The position numbers and the translations under genes are program-made. Shown here one piece after another: positions 1 through 8,061 of a DNA stretch of 64,000 bases; the first letter of the stretch is position 1, and every line of letters begins with the position of its first letter. The stretch is from Leuconostoc pseudomesenteroides KCTC 3652. GTDB taxonomy: Bacteria; Bacillota; Bacilli; Lactobacillales; Lactobacillaceae. The stretch spans positions 1 to 64,000 of the forward strand of contig NZ_BMBP01000011.1 in NCBI RefSeq assembly GCF_014634745.1, read 5' to 3'. The notes under the pieces were generated by a model. That model searched no databases and had not been told where the DNA came from. It saw only the letters and a program-made list of their open reading frames with translations.

Positions 1-28
1 CACAGGTCATTTTCACAATCGCACGCAC

Positions 29-51
29 GCTAACTTACATCACCCGTTAGC
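29..51. other. Hairpin near the left edge
   Basis: A six-base inverted repeat (GCTAAC / GTTAGC) encloses an 11-base loop. It lies about 60 bases downstream of the outward promoter at 119-147, so it would sit in that transcript's leader. A 22-codon frame starting at 98 on the minus strand ends inside it. No function can be assigned. The rest of 1-300 holds no gene I can support. Confidence 0.25.
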
Positions 52-118
52 TTTCTTGGCTTTGATAAACTGTTACTTTCCTGTTCAATTCGTTTCATTC
101 TAAAAATCGTTATAGATA

Positions 119-147
119 ATATTACATCCCATTCAAACTAATGTCAA
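119..147 (-). promoter_or_regulatory. Sigma-A promoter firing out of the left edge
   Basis: On the minus strand there is a perfect -35 TTGACA (142-147), a 17-base spacer and a -10 TAATAT (119-124). Transcription would start near 112 and leave the window, so the gene it serves is not visible. Confidence 0.6.
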
Positions 148-306
148 CCAACAACTTAAATGACCACTGTTTTTCATTACAAATAAATATCGTAGTAAAA
201 AATGGTAGATCAATTTTGCAGTTAATATTCAGAAAAAAGCAATGTCATGAACAATCACATACCAACATTTCTTAACGGTGTTTTCGTTGTTGATTTAGAT
301 AAATAT

Positions 307-348
307 AAAAAATGCTCAACTTCTCTGTTTGGAAGAAGTTAAGCATTT
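307..348 (-). terminator. Intrinsic terminator after tRNA-Thr
   Basis: Read on the minus strand, a stem of about 12 pairs with one mismatch (313-324 against 334-345) is followed by a run of T at 307-312. It closes the tRNA-Asn/tRNA-Thr unit. Confidence 0.75.
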
Positions 349-375
349 ATATGATTATAAATTGATAAGTAGATA

Positions 376-448
376 TGCCGACGAGAGGATTCGAACCTCC
401 GACCCCAGGTTTACGATACCCGTGCTCTACCAACTGAGCTACGTCGGC
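376..448 (-). tRNA. tRNA-Thr (anticodon CGT)
   Basis: The reverse complement folds into a full cloverleaf of 73 bases. The seven-base-pair acceptor stem is GCCGACG/CGTCGGC, the anticodon loop ATCGTAA gives anticodon CGT, and the T-loop is TTCGAAT. It reads ACG threonine codons. The 3' CCA is not encoded. It lies four bases downstream of a tRNA-Asn and is almost certainly cotranscribed with it. Confidence 0.93.
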
Positions 449-452
449 ATGA

Positions 453-525
453 CTCCGACTGCCGGGCTCGAACCGGCGACAACCTGATTAACAGTCAGGT
501 GCTCTACCAACTGAGCTAAGTCGGA
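453..525 (-). tRNA. tRNA-Asn (anticodon GTT), copy 1
   Basis: A 73-base cloverleaf with acceptor stem TCCGACT/AGTCGGA, anticodon loop CTGTTAA (anticodon GTT) and T-loop TTCGAGC. The discriminator base is G and CCA is not encoded. The sequence is identical to the copy at 637-709. It is the first gene of a two-tRNA unit with the tRNA-Thr. Confidence 0.95.
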
Positions 526-555
526 ATGACATTTGTTGCTTAACACAACTATTTT

Positions 556-584
556 ATTATGCCATGAACAACCCGTCATGTCAA
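556..584 (-). promoter_or_regulatory. Promoter of the tRNA-Asn/tRNA-Thr unit
   Basis: -35 TTGACA (579-584), a 17-base spacer and -10 CATAAT (556-561), about 31 bases upstream of the mature tRNA-Asn 5' end. Confidence 0.7.
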
Positions 585-598
585 CCATTTATTAGTTG

Positions 599-628
599 AA
601 AAAAGAAGCAAACCAACTGGTTTGCTTC
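599..628 (-). terminator. Intrinsic terminator after tRNA-Asn copy 2
   Basis: A perfect ten-base-pair stem (605-614 with 619-628) with a four-base loop is followed on the minus strand by six T (599-604). It lies just downstream of the tRNA-Asn at 637-709, so that tRNA is a separate transcription unit. Confidence 0.85.
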
Positions 629-636
629 TCATAAAA

Positions 637-709
637 CTCCGACTGCCGGGCTCGAACCGGCGACAACCTGATTAACAGTCAGGTGCTCTACCAACTGAGC
701 TAAGTCGGA
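637..709 (-). tRNA. tRNA-Asn (anticodon GTT), copy 2
   Basis: Base-for-base identical to the tRNA-Asn at 453-525, with the same cloverleaf and anticodon GTT. It has its own promoter (735-764) and terminator (599-628). The flanking bases on its 5' side also resemble those of copy 1, which suggests a tandem duplication of a whole unit. Confidence 0.95.
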
Positions 710-734
710 ATAACATTGCTGACACAACTTAATA

Positions 735-764
735 ATTATAACTAATTGTGCAGCAATTTGTCAA
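735..764 (-). promoter_or_regulatory. Promoter of tRNA-Asn copy 2
   Basis: -35 TTGACA (759-764), an 18-base spacer and a consensus -10 TATAAT (735-740) on the minus strand, 25 bases upstream of the tRNA. Confidence 0.75.
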
Positions 765-792
765 TAGTTTTCTAATAAATCGAATGATTCAT

Positions 793-2280
793 TTATTCTG
801 GACGCATCGTTGGGAACAAAACCACATCACGAATTGTGTCAGAATCAGTCAGTAACATAATCAAACGGTCAATACCAACACCTAATCCACCCGTTGGTGG
901 CATACCGTATTCCAAAGCCTCAATAAAGTCTTCATCAATACCCTCAGCCTCATCATTACCATTTTCACGTTCGGCAGCCTGTGCTTCAAAGCGTGCCCGC
1001 TGGTCGATAGGATCATTTAATTCAGTGAAGGCATTGGCATATTCACCACCCATGATAAACAACTCAAAACGATCCGTGAAACGTGAATCGTCAGCGTTAC
1101 GTTTTGCTAAAGGTGAGACTTCAACAGGATGACCATAGACAAATGTAGGTTGAACCAAAGTATCTTCAACAAATTCCTCAAAGAATGCATTGATGATGTG
1201 ACCAACTGCCCAATACTTTTCGTATTTGACATGATGCTCATCTGCTAACTTTTGAGCCGCTTCAACTGACATATCTTGCCAAAAATCAACACCAGTGCGA
1301 TCCTTAATCAAGTCAATCATGTGTGCACGTGCAAAATTCTTTGATAGATCAATTTCAGTGCCTTGATAAGTAATTTTTAGGTCATCAGAAACAACGCCTG
1401 CCGCTGCCTTAAAAATACCTTCGGTTTCGTTCATGACATCAGTGAAGTCCCAATAAGACGCATACGATTCCATCGTCGTAAATTCAGGATTATGCTTGGG
1501 ATCCATCCCTTCATTTCGGAAAATACGTCCGATTTCATAAACACGTTCCATGCCACCAACAACCAAGCGCTTCAAATAAAGTTCTGTGGCAATACGCATA
1601 TACATATCAATGTTCAAAGCATTGTGATGTGTGATGAATGGACGAGCGGCAGCGCCACCAGCTTCTGTTTGTAGAATGGGTGTCTCCACTTCTAAGAACT
1701 CATTTTTGTCCATGTAAGCGCGAATGGCTGATATAATGTGTGACCGTTGTTGGAACTTTTTGAATGATTCCTCATTAGCAATCAAATCCAAATAACGCTT
1801 ACGGTAGCGTGTTTCGACATCTGAAATACCATGGAACTTATCAGGCATTGGGCGAAGTGCTTTTGACAAGTGTGTCAAATGCGTTGCCAAAACTGTTAAT
1901 TCGCCGGCTTCCGTCTTCATCATGATACCCTTAATACCAAGAAAATCACCCAAGTCAGCGCGCTTAATAATTGGGTAATTTTCGCCTAAGTCATCACGCT
2001 TAGCATAAACTTGGATTTTGCCTGACACGTCGCGAAAGTCCGCAAAAATAACTTTACCGGCACCACGCTTAGCCACCATACGGCCAGCAATCGTCACCTC
2101 ATGTTGTCCTGCTTCAAGTTCTTCTAAAGTACTATTATCGTACAAATCATGTAATTCTTGCGCTTTAGCTGAGCGTTCGAATCGTTTGCCAAATGGATCT
2201 AAATGTAAATCATCAACAAGAGTCGCTAACTTCTGACGACGGGCTAACATTTGATCATTAAGGGCTTTTTCTTCAGCCAT
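793..2280 (-). CDS. lysS: Lysine--tRNA ligase (class II)
   Basis: Lysyl-tRNA synthetase, 495 aa, the usual length for the bacterial class II enzyme. It charges tRNA-Lys with lysine in the cytoplasm using ATP. An N-terminal OB-fold anticodon-binding domain (about residues 55-150) precedes the class II catalytic core. Motif 2 is seen around [15 protein letters not shown] and motif 3 at the C-terminus as [11 protein letters not shown]. The ATG start is supported by GGGAAGGA upstream. The gene follows hslO by 87 bases. An hslO terminator (2345-2373) and an extended -10 (2337-2345) suggest it is transcribed separately. No T-box leader is seen. A short stem-loop lies at about 2301-2321 in the leader. 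Confidence 0.97.
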   Translation of the reverse strand: MAEEKALNDQMLARRQKLATLVDDLHLDPFGKRFERSAKAQELHDLYDNSTLEELEAGQHEVTIAGRMVAKRGAGKVIFADFRDVSGKIQVYAKRDDLGENYPIIKRADLGDFLGIKGIMMKTEAGELTVLATHLTHLSKALRPMPDKFHGISDVETRYRKRYLDLIANEESFKKFQQRSHIISAIRAYMDKNEFLEVETPILQTEAGGAAARPFITHHNALNIDMYMRIATELYLKRLVVGGMERVYEIGRIFRNEGMDPKHNPEFTTMESYASYWDFTDVMNETEGIFKAAAGVVSDDLKITYQGTEIDLSKNFARAHMIDLIKDRTGVDFWQDMSVEAAQKLADEHHVKYEKYWAVGHIINAFFEEFVEDTLVQPTFVYGHPVEVSPLAKRNADDSRFTDRFELFIMGGEYANAFTELNDPIDQRARFEAQAAERENGNDEAEGIDEDFIEALEYGMPPTGGLGVGIDRLIMLLTDSDTIRDVVLFPTMRPE

Positions 2281-2336
2281 TCGTATAAAATCCTTCCCTG
2301 ATGAGCGCTTTTTGAACGCACTCCCACTAATTAAAT

Positions 2337-2345
2337 ATCATACCA
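2337..2345 (-). promoter_or_regulatory. Probable extended -10 promoter of lysS
   Basis: The minus strand reads TGGTATGAT, an extended -10 element. Only a weak -35 (TTTGAG, 18-base spacer) is visible. It is placed between the hslO terminator and the lysS ribosome binding site. Confidence 0.35.
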
Positions 2346-2373
2346 AAAAAACAGCATAATCTCAAAATTATGC
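2345..2373 (-). terminator. Intrinsic terminator overlapping the hslO stop codon
   Basis: A seven-base-pair stem GCATAAT/ATTATGC (2354-2360, 2367-2373) with a six-base loop is followed on the minus strand by a T-rich tail (2345-2351). The hslO stop codon (2368-2370) lies inside the upstream arm. Confidence 0.65.
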
Positions 2374-3261
2374 GTTGTTTTCTTCAATTTGTTTCAAAAT
2401 TTCTCGCAATTCTGTTGCTGTGAAAAAGTAACGTTTGCCTGAAAACTTACCCACAACTTCTGCACCATCATCTTCATCAATCATGGCTTTTATTTCTTCT
2501 GCCGGTAACGTCGCTAACATCTTAGCATAAGCAGATTTTGGTGGTTCGGCTGCTAAACCGACACCGGCTGTTTGCAAAATATTAACTTCACCTTTTCCAA
2601 ATATTTCTTCTAAGATGTCTAGCGGTGTGTACCCATCTGACAGCATATCAGATAGCGGTCGCATGTTAGCCAGTGCTTTCTCAAGTTGATCAATTGATGC
2701 ATCGCTGGCGCCTGGTAATGCTTGTACTAAGAATCCACCTGCCACACCAACTGTATCATCTTCGTTCATATAAACCGAAACACCAATTGCCGATGGAATT
2801 TGTTCAGACTGTGCCAAATAGTAAGTAAAATCATCACCAATTTCACCGCTCACCAATTGACTTTGTCCAATATAGGGATTGGCGTATGGTGCAAATTTGG
2901 TTACTTGCAAAACCCCATTGTGCCCGACTGCTTGCGCAACATCCAATTGTCCGGCATCATTCAATATCACATCTAGTTGCGGATTGGTCACATACCCGCG
3001 TACACTGCCTTTAGCGTCTGCTTCTACCACAACGTTGCCAATTGGTCCACGGCCATTGAGCTGAATTGAGAGACGTTCTTCCCCTTTTAAAACAGCCTGT
3101 GCCATTAACGTTGATGCTAATAAACCACGACCCAAAACAACCGAAGCGATACGCGATGTATCATGAGTTTGTGCTGCTTCTCGAACTAAATTTGTCCCAT
3201 TCACAGCAAATGCACGAAAGTCATTATTTTTTGTAATTGCCTTAATAAACTGATCAGCCAT
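2368..3261 (-). CDS. hslO: Hsp33-family chaperone lacking all cysteines
   Basis: 297 aa, full Hsp33 length. Classical Hsp33 is a redox-switched holdase chaperone. Four C-terminal cysteines (CxC and CxxC) bind zinc when reduced and form disulfides on oxidation, which activates the chaperone. The core fold is clear: an N-terminal domain with LNGRGPIGNVVVEAD around residues 68-82 and the linker region to about residue 230. The C-terminal GAEVV...F...Y.F motif is also recognisable. However, the positions of the cysteine pairs are replaced (ILQTAGVG, then VVGKFSGKRYFF), and the protein contains no cysteine anywhere. A zinc or disulfide switch is therefore not possible, so it may be constitutively active or activated by heat or unfolding. 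The start is supported by AAGGAAA. It follows the ftsH terminator. Confidence 0.9.
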   Translation of the reverse strand: MADQFIKAITKNNDFRAFAVNGTNLVREAAQTHDTSRIASVVLGRGLLASTLMAQAVLKGEERLSIQLNGRGPIGNVVVEADAKGSVRGYVTNPQLDVILNDAGQLDVAQAVGHNGVLQVTKFAPYANPYIGQSQLVSGEIGDDFTYYLAQSEQIPSAIGVSVYMNEDDTVGVAGGFLVQALPGASDASIDQLEKALANMRPLSDMLSDGYTPLDILEEIFGKGEVNILQTAGVGLAAEPPKSAYAKMLATLPAEEIKAMIDEDDGAEVVGKFSGKRYFFTATELREILKQIEENNA

Positions 3262-3285
3262 TTAATTATTTTCCTTAACTTCAAA

Positions 3286-3311
3286 TAAAAAAGTCGACCT
3301 GACGGTCAACT
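3286..3311 (-). terminator. Intrinsic terminator after ftsH
   Basis: Eight paired bases including one G-T pair (3292-3299 with 3304-3311), a four-base loop, and a minus-strand run of six T (3287-3292). It lies between ftsH and hslO. Confidence 0.8.
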
Positions 3312-3320
3312 TCTATTTTA

Positions 3321-5417
3321 CTAATTTTTATCATGATTGTCATCAGTTGGTGCATCATCAGGTGCTTCAACAACTTCTGAATCGGAAGTTGTATCATCAT
3401 CTTTTGACTCACTATCTGGATGTTCATATTTTTCTTCAGCTTGAGAATCTTTTGCATCGGCTGCTGCCTTAGCTTCTTCAAACGACTTGGCAGTTGCCAA
3501 TTGATCATCATCTTGGACATCTTTACGTGTAAATTCACCCGTTTCATAAATGTCTTTAATTTGTCTTTCGTCCAACGTTTCAACTTCAAGCAAAGCTTCA
3601 GCAATAGCTGTCAACTTATCTTTGTGCTCTTGCAAAATCGTTAACGCATCGTTGAAAGCCTCTTGTGCCAAACGACGAACTTCTTCATCAATCAGACGTG
3701 CAGTTTCTTCAGAATATGCGCGATTGCCACCTTGATCAGCATAACCAACACTGGCATTACCTTCAAGTTGTACCATACCTAACTTATCTGACATACCAAA
3801 AGCAGTTACCATTTGACGTGCCAATCCTGTTGCTTGCTGGAAATCGTTGGAAGCACCAGAACTTGCTTCATTAAACATGAAGATTTCGGCGGCACGACCA
3901 CCCATCAAACCAGCTAATTGTTCCTTAGCTTCAGAATACTTCAAGTTGTAACGATCGTTTTTGGGCGTCATTAGGGCATAACCACCAATGCGACCACGTG
4001 GGACGATTGTTACCTTACGAACAACTGAAGCTTCTGAACGGACCAACCCAACCAACGCATGCCCCGCTTCGTGATAAGCGGTTGTACGTCGTTCTGATTC
4101 TGACATACCACGATTTGTTTTCGCAGGACCTTGGAAAATACGATCTTCCGCTTCATCAATATCAGCAGCATCAACCTTTTTCTTATTGCGACGAGCTGCT
4201 AACAACGCTGCTTCGTTCAACAAGTTTTCTAAGTCGGCACCGACATATCCTGGTGTCTGTTGCGCAATTGCTTTCAAATCAACGTTGTCAGCTAATGGCT
4301 TATTTTTGGCGTGAACATTCAAAATTGCTTCACGTCCTTTAACATCTGGTGCACCAACCAAAATCTTACGATCAAATCGACCAGAACGAAGCAAAGCCGG
4401 ATCCAATACATCTGAACGGTTGGTAGAAGCCAAAATAATTACACCCTCTGAACCTTCAAAACCATCCATTTCAATCAAAATTTGGTTCAGAGTTTGTTCA
4501 CGTTCATCGTTACCGCCACCCATTCCGGTACCACGGCGACGACCAACAGCATCAATTTCATCAATGAAAATAATTGCTGGGGCAGACTTCTTAGCGTTTT
4601 CAAACAAGTCACGAACACGTGAAGCACCAACACCAACAAACATTTCCACGAAGTCCGAACCAGACATTGAGAAGAATGGTACACTGGCTTCACCAGCGAC
4701 AGCCTTTGCCAGTAATGTCTTACCAGTTCCCGGAGGTCCTTCCAAAAGAACCCCCTTTGGTATACGAGCCCCTAAACTCACAAATTTCTTTGGTGATTTT
4801 AAGAATTCAACAACTTCAACCAGTTCTTGTTTTTCTTCTTCTGCACCAGCGACATCGGCGAACCGAACTTTATTGTCTTTGGGATCTGATGGCTTAGCCT
4901 TTGACTTGCCAAAGCTCATCATACCGCCTTGACCGCCTTTACCACCACCAGCTTGATTCATCATGACATAGAAGACAGCCACGATTAGCAACACTGGAAT
5001 GAGTGATACCAACAAGTTTAGCCAAAAACCAGAATTTTCAGCCTGTTTTGTAACTAATTCAGTCTTCGTCTTGCTTGCAGCTTGCGTAACTTCCTTCAAT
5101 GAGGCATCGTTAGGTAGCAAAGTTGACGTGAATTTTGTCACCTTTTGAGTTGGCTGTAAGAAACTAATACCGCTATCTTTAGAAGCAGTTTGTGCTTTTT
5201 TATAAGTACCAGTAATATTATAAATACTGTTACCAGGTTGCACTGTAATTGACTTGATTTCTTTGTCATTCAGCGCCTTAATAAATTCACTTGATGTTAA
5301 GGTTTTAGTCGTTGACTTATCGTTACCGAACAAGCCATAAAACATGCCAACAACAACAAGAAAGATAAAGACGTAGAAAATACTATTTCGAAAGAAACCG
5401 CCTTTGTTATTTTTCAT
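3321..5417 (-). CDS. ftsH: ATP-dependent zinc metalloprotease FtsH
   Basis: Membrane-anchored hexameric AAA+ protease, 698 aa, which degrades misfolded membrane proteins and some regulatory proteins. Two transmembrane helices (about residues 10-30 and 132-153) flank an extracytoplasmic FtsH-ext domain. The AAA module has Walker A GPPGTGKT (227-234), Walker [10 protein letters not shown] (282-290) and the second region of homology ending SGRFDR (345-350). The protease domain has the zinc motif HEAGH (449-453). The C-terminus is an extended acidic, Asp/Glu/Ser-rich tail of about 60 residues. The start is supported by GAGGAA. It lies 16 bases after hpt in the conserved tilS-hpt-ftsH order. Confidence 0.97.
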   Translation of the reverse strand: MKNNKGGFFRNSIFYVFIFLVVVGMFYGLFGNDKSTTKTLTSSEFIKALNDKEIKSITVQPGNSIYNITGTYKKAQTASKDSGISFLQPTQKVTKFTSTLLPNDASLKEVTQAASKTKTELVTKQAENSGFWLNLLVSLIPVLLIVAVFYVMMNQAGGGKGGQGGMMSFGKSKAKPSDPKDNKVRFADVAGAEEEKQELVEVVEFLKSPKKFVSLGARIPKGVLLEGPPGTGKTLLAKAVAGEASVPFFSMSGSDFVEMFVGVGASRVRDLFENAKKSAPAIIFIDEIDAVGRRRGTGMGGGNDEREQTLNQILIEMDGFEGSEGVIILASTNRSDVLDPALLRSGRFDRKILVGAPDVKGREAILNVHAKNKPLADNVDLKAIAQQTPGYVGADLENLLNEAALLAARRNKKKVDAADIDEAEDRIFQGPAKTNRGMSESERRTTAYHEAGHALVGLVRSEASVVRKVTIVPRGRIGGYALMTPKNDRYNLKYSEAKEQLAGLMGGRAAEIFMFNEASSGASNDFQQATGLARQMVTAFGMSDKLGMVQLEGNASVGYADQGGNRAYSEETARLIDEEVRRLAQEAFNDALTILQEHKDKLTAIAEALLEVETLDERQIKDIYETGEFTRKDVQDDDQLATAKSFEEAKAAADAKDSQAEEKYEHPDSESKDDDTTSDSEVVEAPDDAPTDDNHDKN

Positions 5418-5433
5418 CGTAATTCCTCAATTT

Positions 5434-5973
5434 CTATTTGGTGTACACTTCTTTTTTCAAAATACCAACGTACGGTAAGTTCCGATAAAAGTCTTTGTAA
5501 TCTAGACCATATCCGACCACAAATTGATTACGGACATCAAAGCCAATATAGTCAGCAGTTACTTCAACCTTACGTCCCTCTTTTTTGTCCAATAAAGTCG
5601 CAACTTTAATTGATCGCGCACCCCGTTTAGCCAGTAATTCTTTCATAAACAGCAAGGATTGACCAGTATCGACAATATCTTCTAAAATAATCACATCACG
5701 ATTCTGAACATCTGACCGAATGTCTGTCACCAATGTGATTTCATCAGTACTTGCAACGCCGCCGTGATAACTAGAAATTTTAATAAATTCTAATTCTGCG
5801 TATAAATCAACCTCACGGATCAAATCAGCCGTCCAAAGGTAAGCACCTTTCAACACTGACAAGAACAAGGGACGCTCGCCTGCGTAATCTTCAGTAATTT
5901 GCTTACCTAAACGCTGGGCAGCTTGCTGAATGCTTGCCTGATCGTACAAGACTTCTTCTATATCGTTATCCAC
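5434..5973 (-). CDS. hpt: Hypoxanthine-guanine phosphoribosyltransferase
   Basis: 179 aa. Salvages hypoxanthine and guanine with PRPP to give IMP and GMP. The PRPP-binding signature ILEDIVDTGQS covers residues 96-106, and the LKG loop is at 41-43. The C-terminal stretch VVGYGLDYKDFYRNLPYVG is typical of the family. It directly abuts the tilS stop codon (tilS ends at 5974), which indicates cotranscription. The tilS-hpt-ftsH order is conserved in Firmicutes. Confidence 0.96.
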   Translation of the reverse strand: MDNDIEEVLYDQASIQQAAQRLGKQITEDYAGERPLFLSVLKGAYLWTADLIREVDLYAELEFIKISSYHGGVASTDEITLVTDIRSDVQNRDVIILEDIVDTGQSLLFMKELLAKRGARSIKVATLLDKKEGRKVEVTADYIGFDVRNQFVVGYGLDYKDFYRNLPYVGILKKEVYTK

Positions 5974-7263
5974 TTATGTTTCCTCAATTCGCCATACAAG
6001 CCAATTTGGCTGCGTATTTTGTTTAACAGTATATTCTGCACTGACACGCCATTCATCGTTGCGTACCTGCACTGCGACAATACGATCATCCGCCGTTGTA
6101 AGCACTAACATTGCTTCACGTTCTTGTAACGTTAGTTTTTCATCAATTGCTAGTCGTCTCAACTTTTTATGGCCGTTTATGAGAGCAATTTTATCACTAG
6201 CGTTAGCCAAACGCAAGCAAAGCACTGCCTTTTCGGAACCGATTGAAAATGCAACAGCAGAATCGTCAAGAATTGGCTCGTGATCAGTCCATAACCATGA
6301 CTTATTTGCCAAAAAATACCGTTGATTCAATTTTAACATAAGTGGCGACAAAACTTGGTTCCTATTTTGCTCTTTTTGTAGTCCAAGTTGATTATAGCTT
6401 TTGACTAGTTGCACACCTTGATTCAAAGTAATACGACCATTTGGCTTTGAATCATTATTGAGAAGTTGAAGCGCTTGCAAAATTTGGCTCTCTTTAATAT
6501 TAAATATTTGTTGTGCTTGCAACCAATATTTTAATGTAGGTGCCTGCCATGCCTGTGGAATCGTATGCCAAGACGCGATATTTTGCGCATAAATGGCAGC
6601 TTGTTCGTCAATTAAACGTTCTTGATTTTGAATTTGTTGCGCCATGTCATTAATATGTCGAACAGCTTGCGCATTAATGGTTGTGAGTTTTGGCAGCACA
6701 TCATTACGCAATAAGTTTCTCGGCGTGTAATCGGGATCCGAGTTAGTACTATCTTCTCGCCATTTCAACTGATTACGATGAGCATAGGCAATTAATTCTT
6801 GTTTAGTCAACGTCAAAAAAGGACGAATAATACGGTTCGTTTTAGTCATCATGCCCGCCATCTGACGTAATTGACCACCTCTAATCATTTTCAATAAAAC
6901 TGTTTCTGCCTGGTCATTAGCATGATGCGCCACGACGATGGTGTCCGTTTGATACCGATTTGCTAACGCATTAAAAAAATCATAGCGAAAAATTCGAGCT
7001 TCTTTTTCAACGGCATGATTAGGTCTGTTTTGCCAGTCACGCTGTTCAAAAATGACATTCATTTTTTGGGCTAGTTTGGCCACAAAAGACGCATCTGCAT
7101 CGCTTTCTGGACGTAAATGATAGTTGACGTGCGCGACGACAATCCGGATTGGCATTTGCGCTAGTGCGTGGAGTAACACAACAGAGTCCACGCCACCAGA
7201 AACAGCCACAATAACCGTTGCTGGCCACGACTTTTGTTTAATTGCTTGTTTAATTTTTTCCAT
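5974..7263 (-). CDS. tilS: tRNA(Ile)-lysidine synthase
   Basis: 429 aa from the chosen start. Converts C34 of the CAU anticodon of tRNA-Ile to lysidine using ATP and lysine, so that AUA is read as isoleucine. The PP-loop SGGVDS is at residues 22-27, followed by the N-type ATP pyrophosphatase domain and less conserved C-terminal TilS domains. An upstream in-frame ATG at 7407 would overlap divIC by 110 bases and add a non-homologous basic extension, so I prefer 7263. The only Shine-Dalgarno-like bases (AAGGGGTG) lie in the downstream arm of the terminator hairpin at 7271-7293, about 14-16 bases upstream of the start. Confidence 0.93.
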   Translation of the reverse strand: MEKIKQAIKQKSWPATVIVAVSGGVDSVVLLHALAQMPIRIVVAHVNYHLRPESDADASFVAKLAQKMNVIFEQRDWQNRPNHAVEKEARIFRYDFFNALANRYQTDTIVVAHHANDQAETVLLKMIRGGQLRQMAGMMTKTNRIIRPFLTLTKQELIAYAHRNQLKWREDSTNSDPDYTPRNLLRNDVLPKLTTINAQAVRHINDMAQQIQNQERLIDEQAAIYAQNIASWHTIPQAWQAPTLKYWLQAQQIFNIKESQILQALQLLNNDSKPNGRITLNQGVQLVKSYNQLGLQKEQNRNQVLSPLMLKLNQRYFLANKSWLWTDHEPILDDSAVAFSIGSEKAVLCLRLANASDKIALINGHKKLRRLAIDEKLTLQEREAMLVLTTADDRIVAVQVRNDEWRVSAEYTVKQNTQPNWLVWRIEET

Positions 7264-7270
7264 TATTATG

Positions 7271-7293
7271 AAAAAGGCACCCCTTCGGGTGCT
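7271..7293 (-). terminator. Hairpin/terminator between divIC and tilS
   Basis: A GC-rich six-base-pair stem GCACCC/GGGTGC (7277-7282, 7287-7292) with a four-base loop and a minus-strand T5 tail (7271-7275). It fills the 34-base divIC-tilS gap and its second arm contains the tilS Shine-Dalgarno-like bases. Partial termination is likely rather than complete. Confidence 0.6.
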
Positions 7294-7297
7294 TCTC

Positions 7298-7696
7298 CTA
7301 GTTATTATCTGCAGGTAAGTTATAAATGATTTCGCCGGGTTTTGAGTAACCATATTTATCGCGTAGTAATTGTTGCAAATAAGTAGGATTTTTAAGACGC
7401 TTAACATTTGTCGCTAACTGCGTATTTGTTTTTTGAACGTGTTCCAAGCGATCCTGAGTTTTGGTCAGCTGCTGATTAGCCGCATGTAGTTTTACCTGAC
7501 CAATCAATAATTGCACGGCAAAAATAGTCGCCACTAGCGCGCCAATCAATAAAATGTTTTTCTCGCGACGCGCATGGGCTCTACGATAATGCTTCGCTGC
7601 CTGTGCATTTGCTAATTCAGAATTTTGAATTTCACGTGCAATTGCTGGATTAAGTGGCGTAATATTTGATTGTTTTTTTTGTCTATAAACCGCCAT
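7298..7696 (-). CDS. divIC: Septum formation initiator DivIC/FtsB family protein
   Basis: 132 aa from the ATG at 7696; an upstream TTG (7747) would add 17 residues. Bitopic division protein that bridges FtsL and the late divisome. It has a basic cytoplasmic N-terminus (about 50 residues), one transmembrane helix (LLIGALVATIFAVQLLI), then an extracellular coiled coil and the family end motif with NPTYLQQLLRDKYGYSKPGE. It sits between rqcP and tilS, the usual position in Firmicutes. Ribosome binding sites are weak for both starts. Confidence 0.88.
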   Translation of the reverse strand: MAVYRQKKQSNITPLNPAIAREIQNSELANAQAAKHYRRAHARREKNILLIGALVATIFAVQLLIGQVKLHAANQQLTKTQDRLEHVQKTNTQLATNVKRLKNPTYLQQLLRDKYGYSKPGEIIYNLPADNN

Positions 7697-7773
7697 GTGA
7701 ATTTTACCTATAACAAGTGTCGCACGTTCTTTAACACTTTTCAACAATCTTTAGATTTGTTTAATAATTGTGC

Positions 7774-8058
7774 TTACTTTTCGTCACCGACTTCTCGAAA
7801 GTCTTGCGCATACGTTTCACGCAAAACTTCGTACATGTCAGCAGATTCTTCTTTTTTGGTCGTTTCCACAATCTTAACCACTTTAACAGTCACCGTTTTG
7901 TTACCAAAACGAATTTCAAGTTCATCGTTTGTAGCAACATCTGTTGAAGACTTTGCCACCTTACCATTAATTGAAATACGTCCCTGATCGGCAATTTTCT
8001 TTGCAACGGTACGCCGCTTAATTAAGCGAGAAATTTTAAGGTATTTATCTAAACGCAT
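7774..8058 (-). CDS. rqcP: S4-domain RNA-binding protein RqcP (YabO/Hsp15-like)
   Basis: 94 aa, a single S4 RNA-binding domain beginning [16 protein letters not shown]. In Bacillus the homologue binds stalled 50S subunits and assists RqcH in adding C-terminal alanine tails (ribosome quality control). The length and the position between mfd and divIC are characteristic. It starts three bases after the mfd stop region (8062), consistent with translational coupling. The function is taken from the family; the S4 domain is directly visible. Confidence 0.9.
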   Translation of the reverse strand: MRLDKYLKISRLIKRRTVAKKIADQGRISINGKVAKSSTDVATNDELEIRFGNKTVTVKVVKIVETTKKEESADMYEVLRETYAQDFREVGDEK

Positions 8059-8061
8059 AAG

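Noticed and set aside
31-98. 22-codon frame on the minus strand near the left edge
   Set aside because: Too short, no clear Shine-Dalgarno and no recognisable product; kept only as a leader observation.
3281-3604. 107-aa open frame in another frame of the ftsH 3' end
   Set aside because: Lys/Gln/Met-rich product of reading the acidic tail of ftsH out of frame; it overlaps the ftsH terminator.
4420-4932. 170-aa open frame on the plus strand opposite ftsH
   Set aside because: Lies wholly antisense to the conserved AAA domain of ftsH, is Ser/Pro-rich low-complexity sequence and has no ribosome binding site; a shadow of the real gene.
7264-7407. Longer N-terminus for tilS
   Set aside because: Would overlap divIC by 110 bases, run through a terminator hairpin and add a basic extension not seen in the family.
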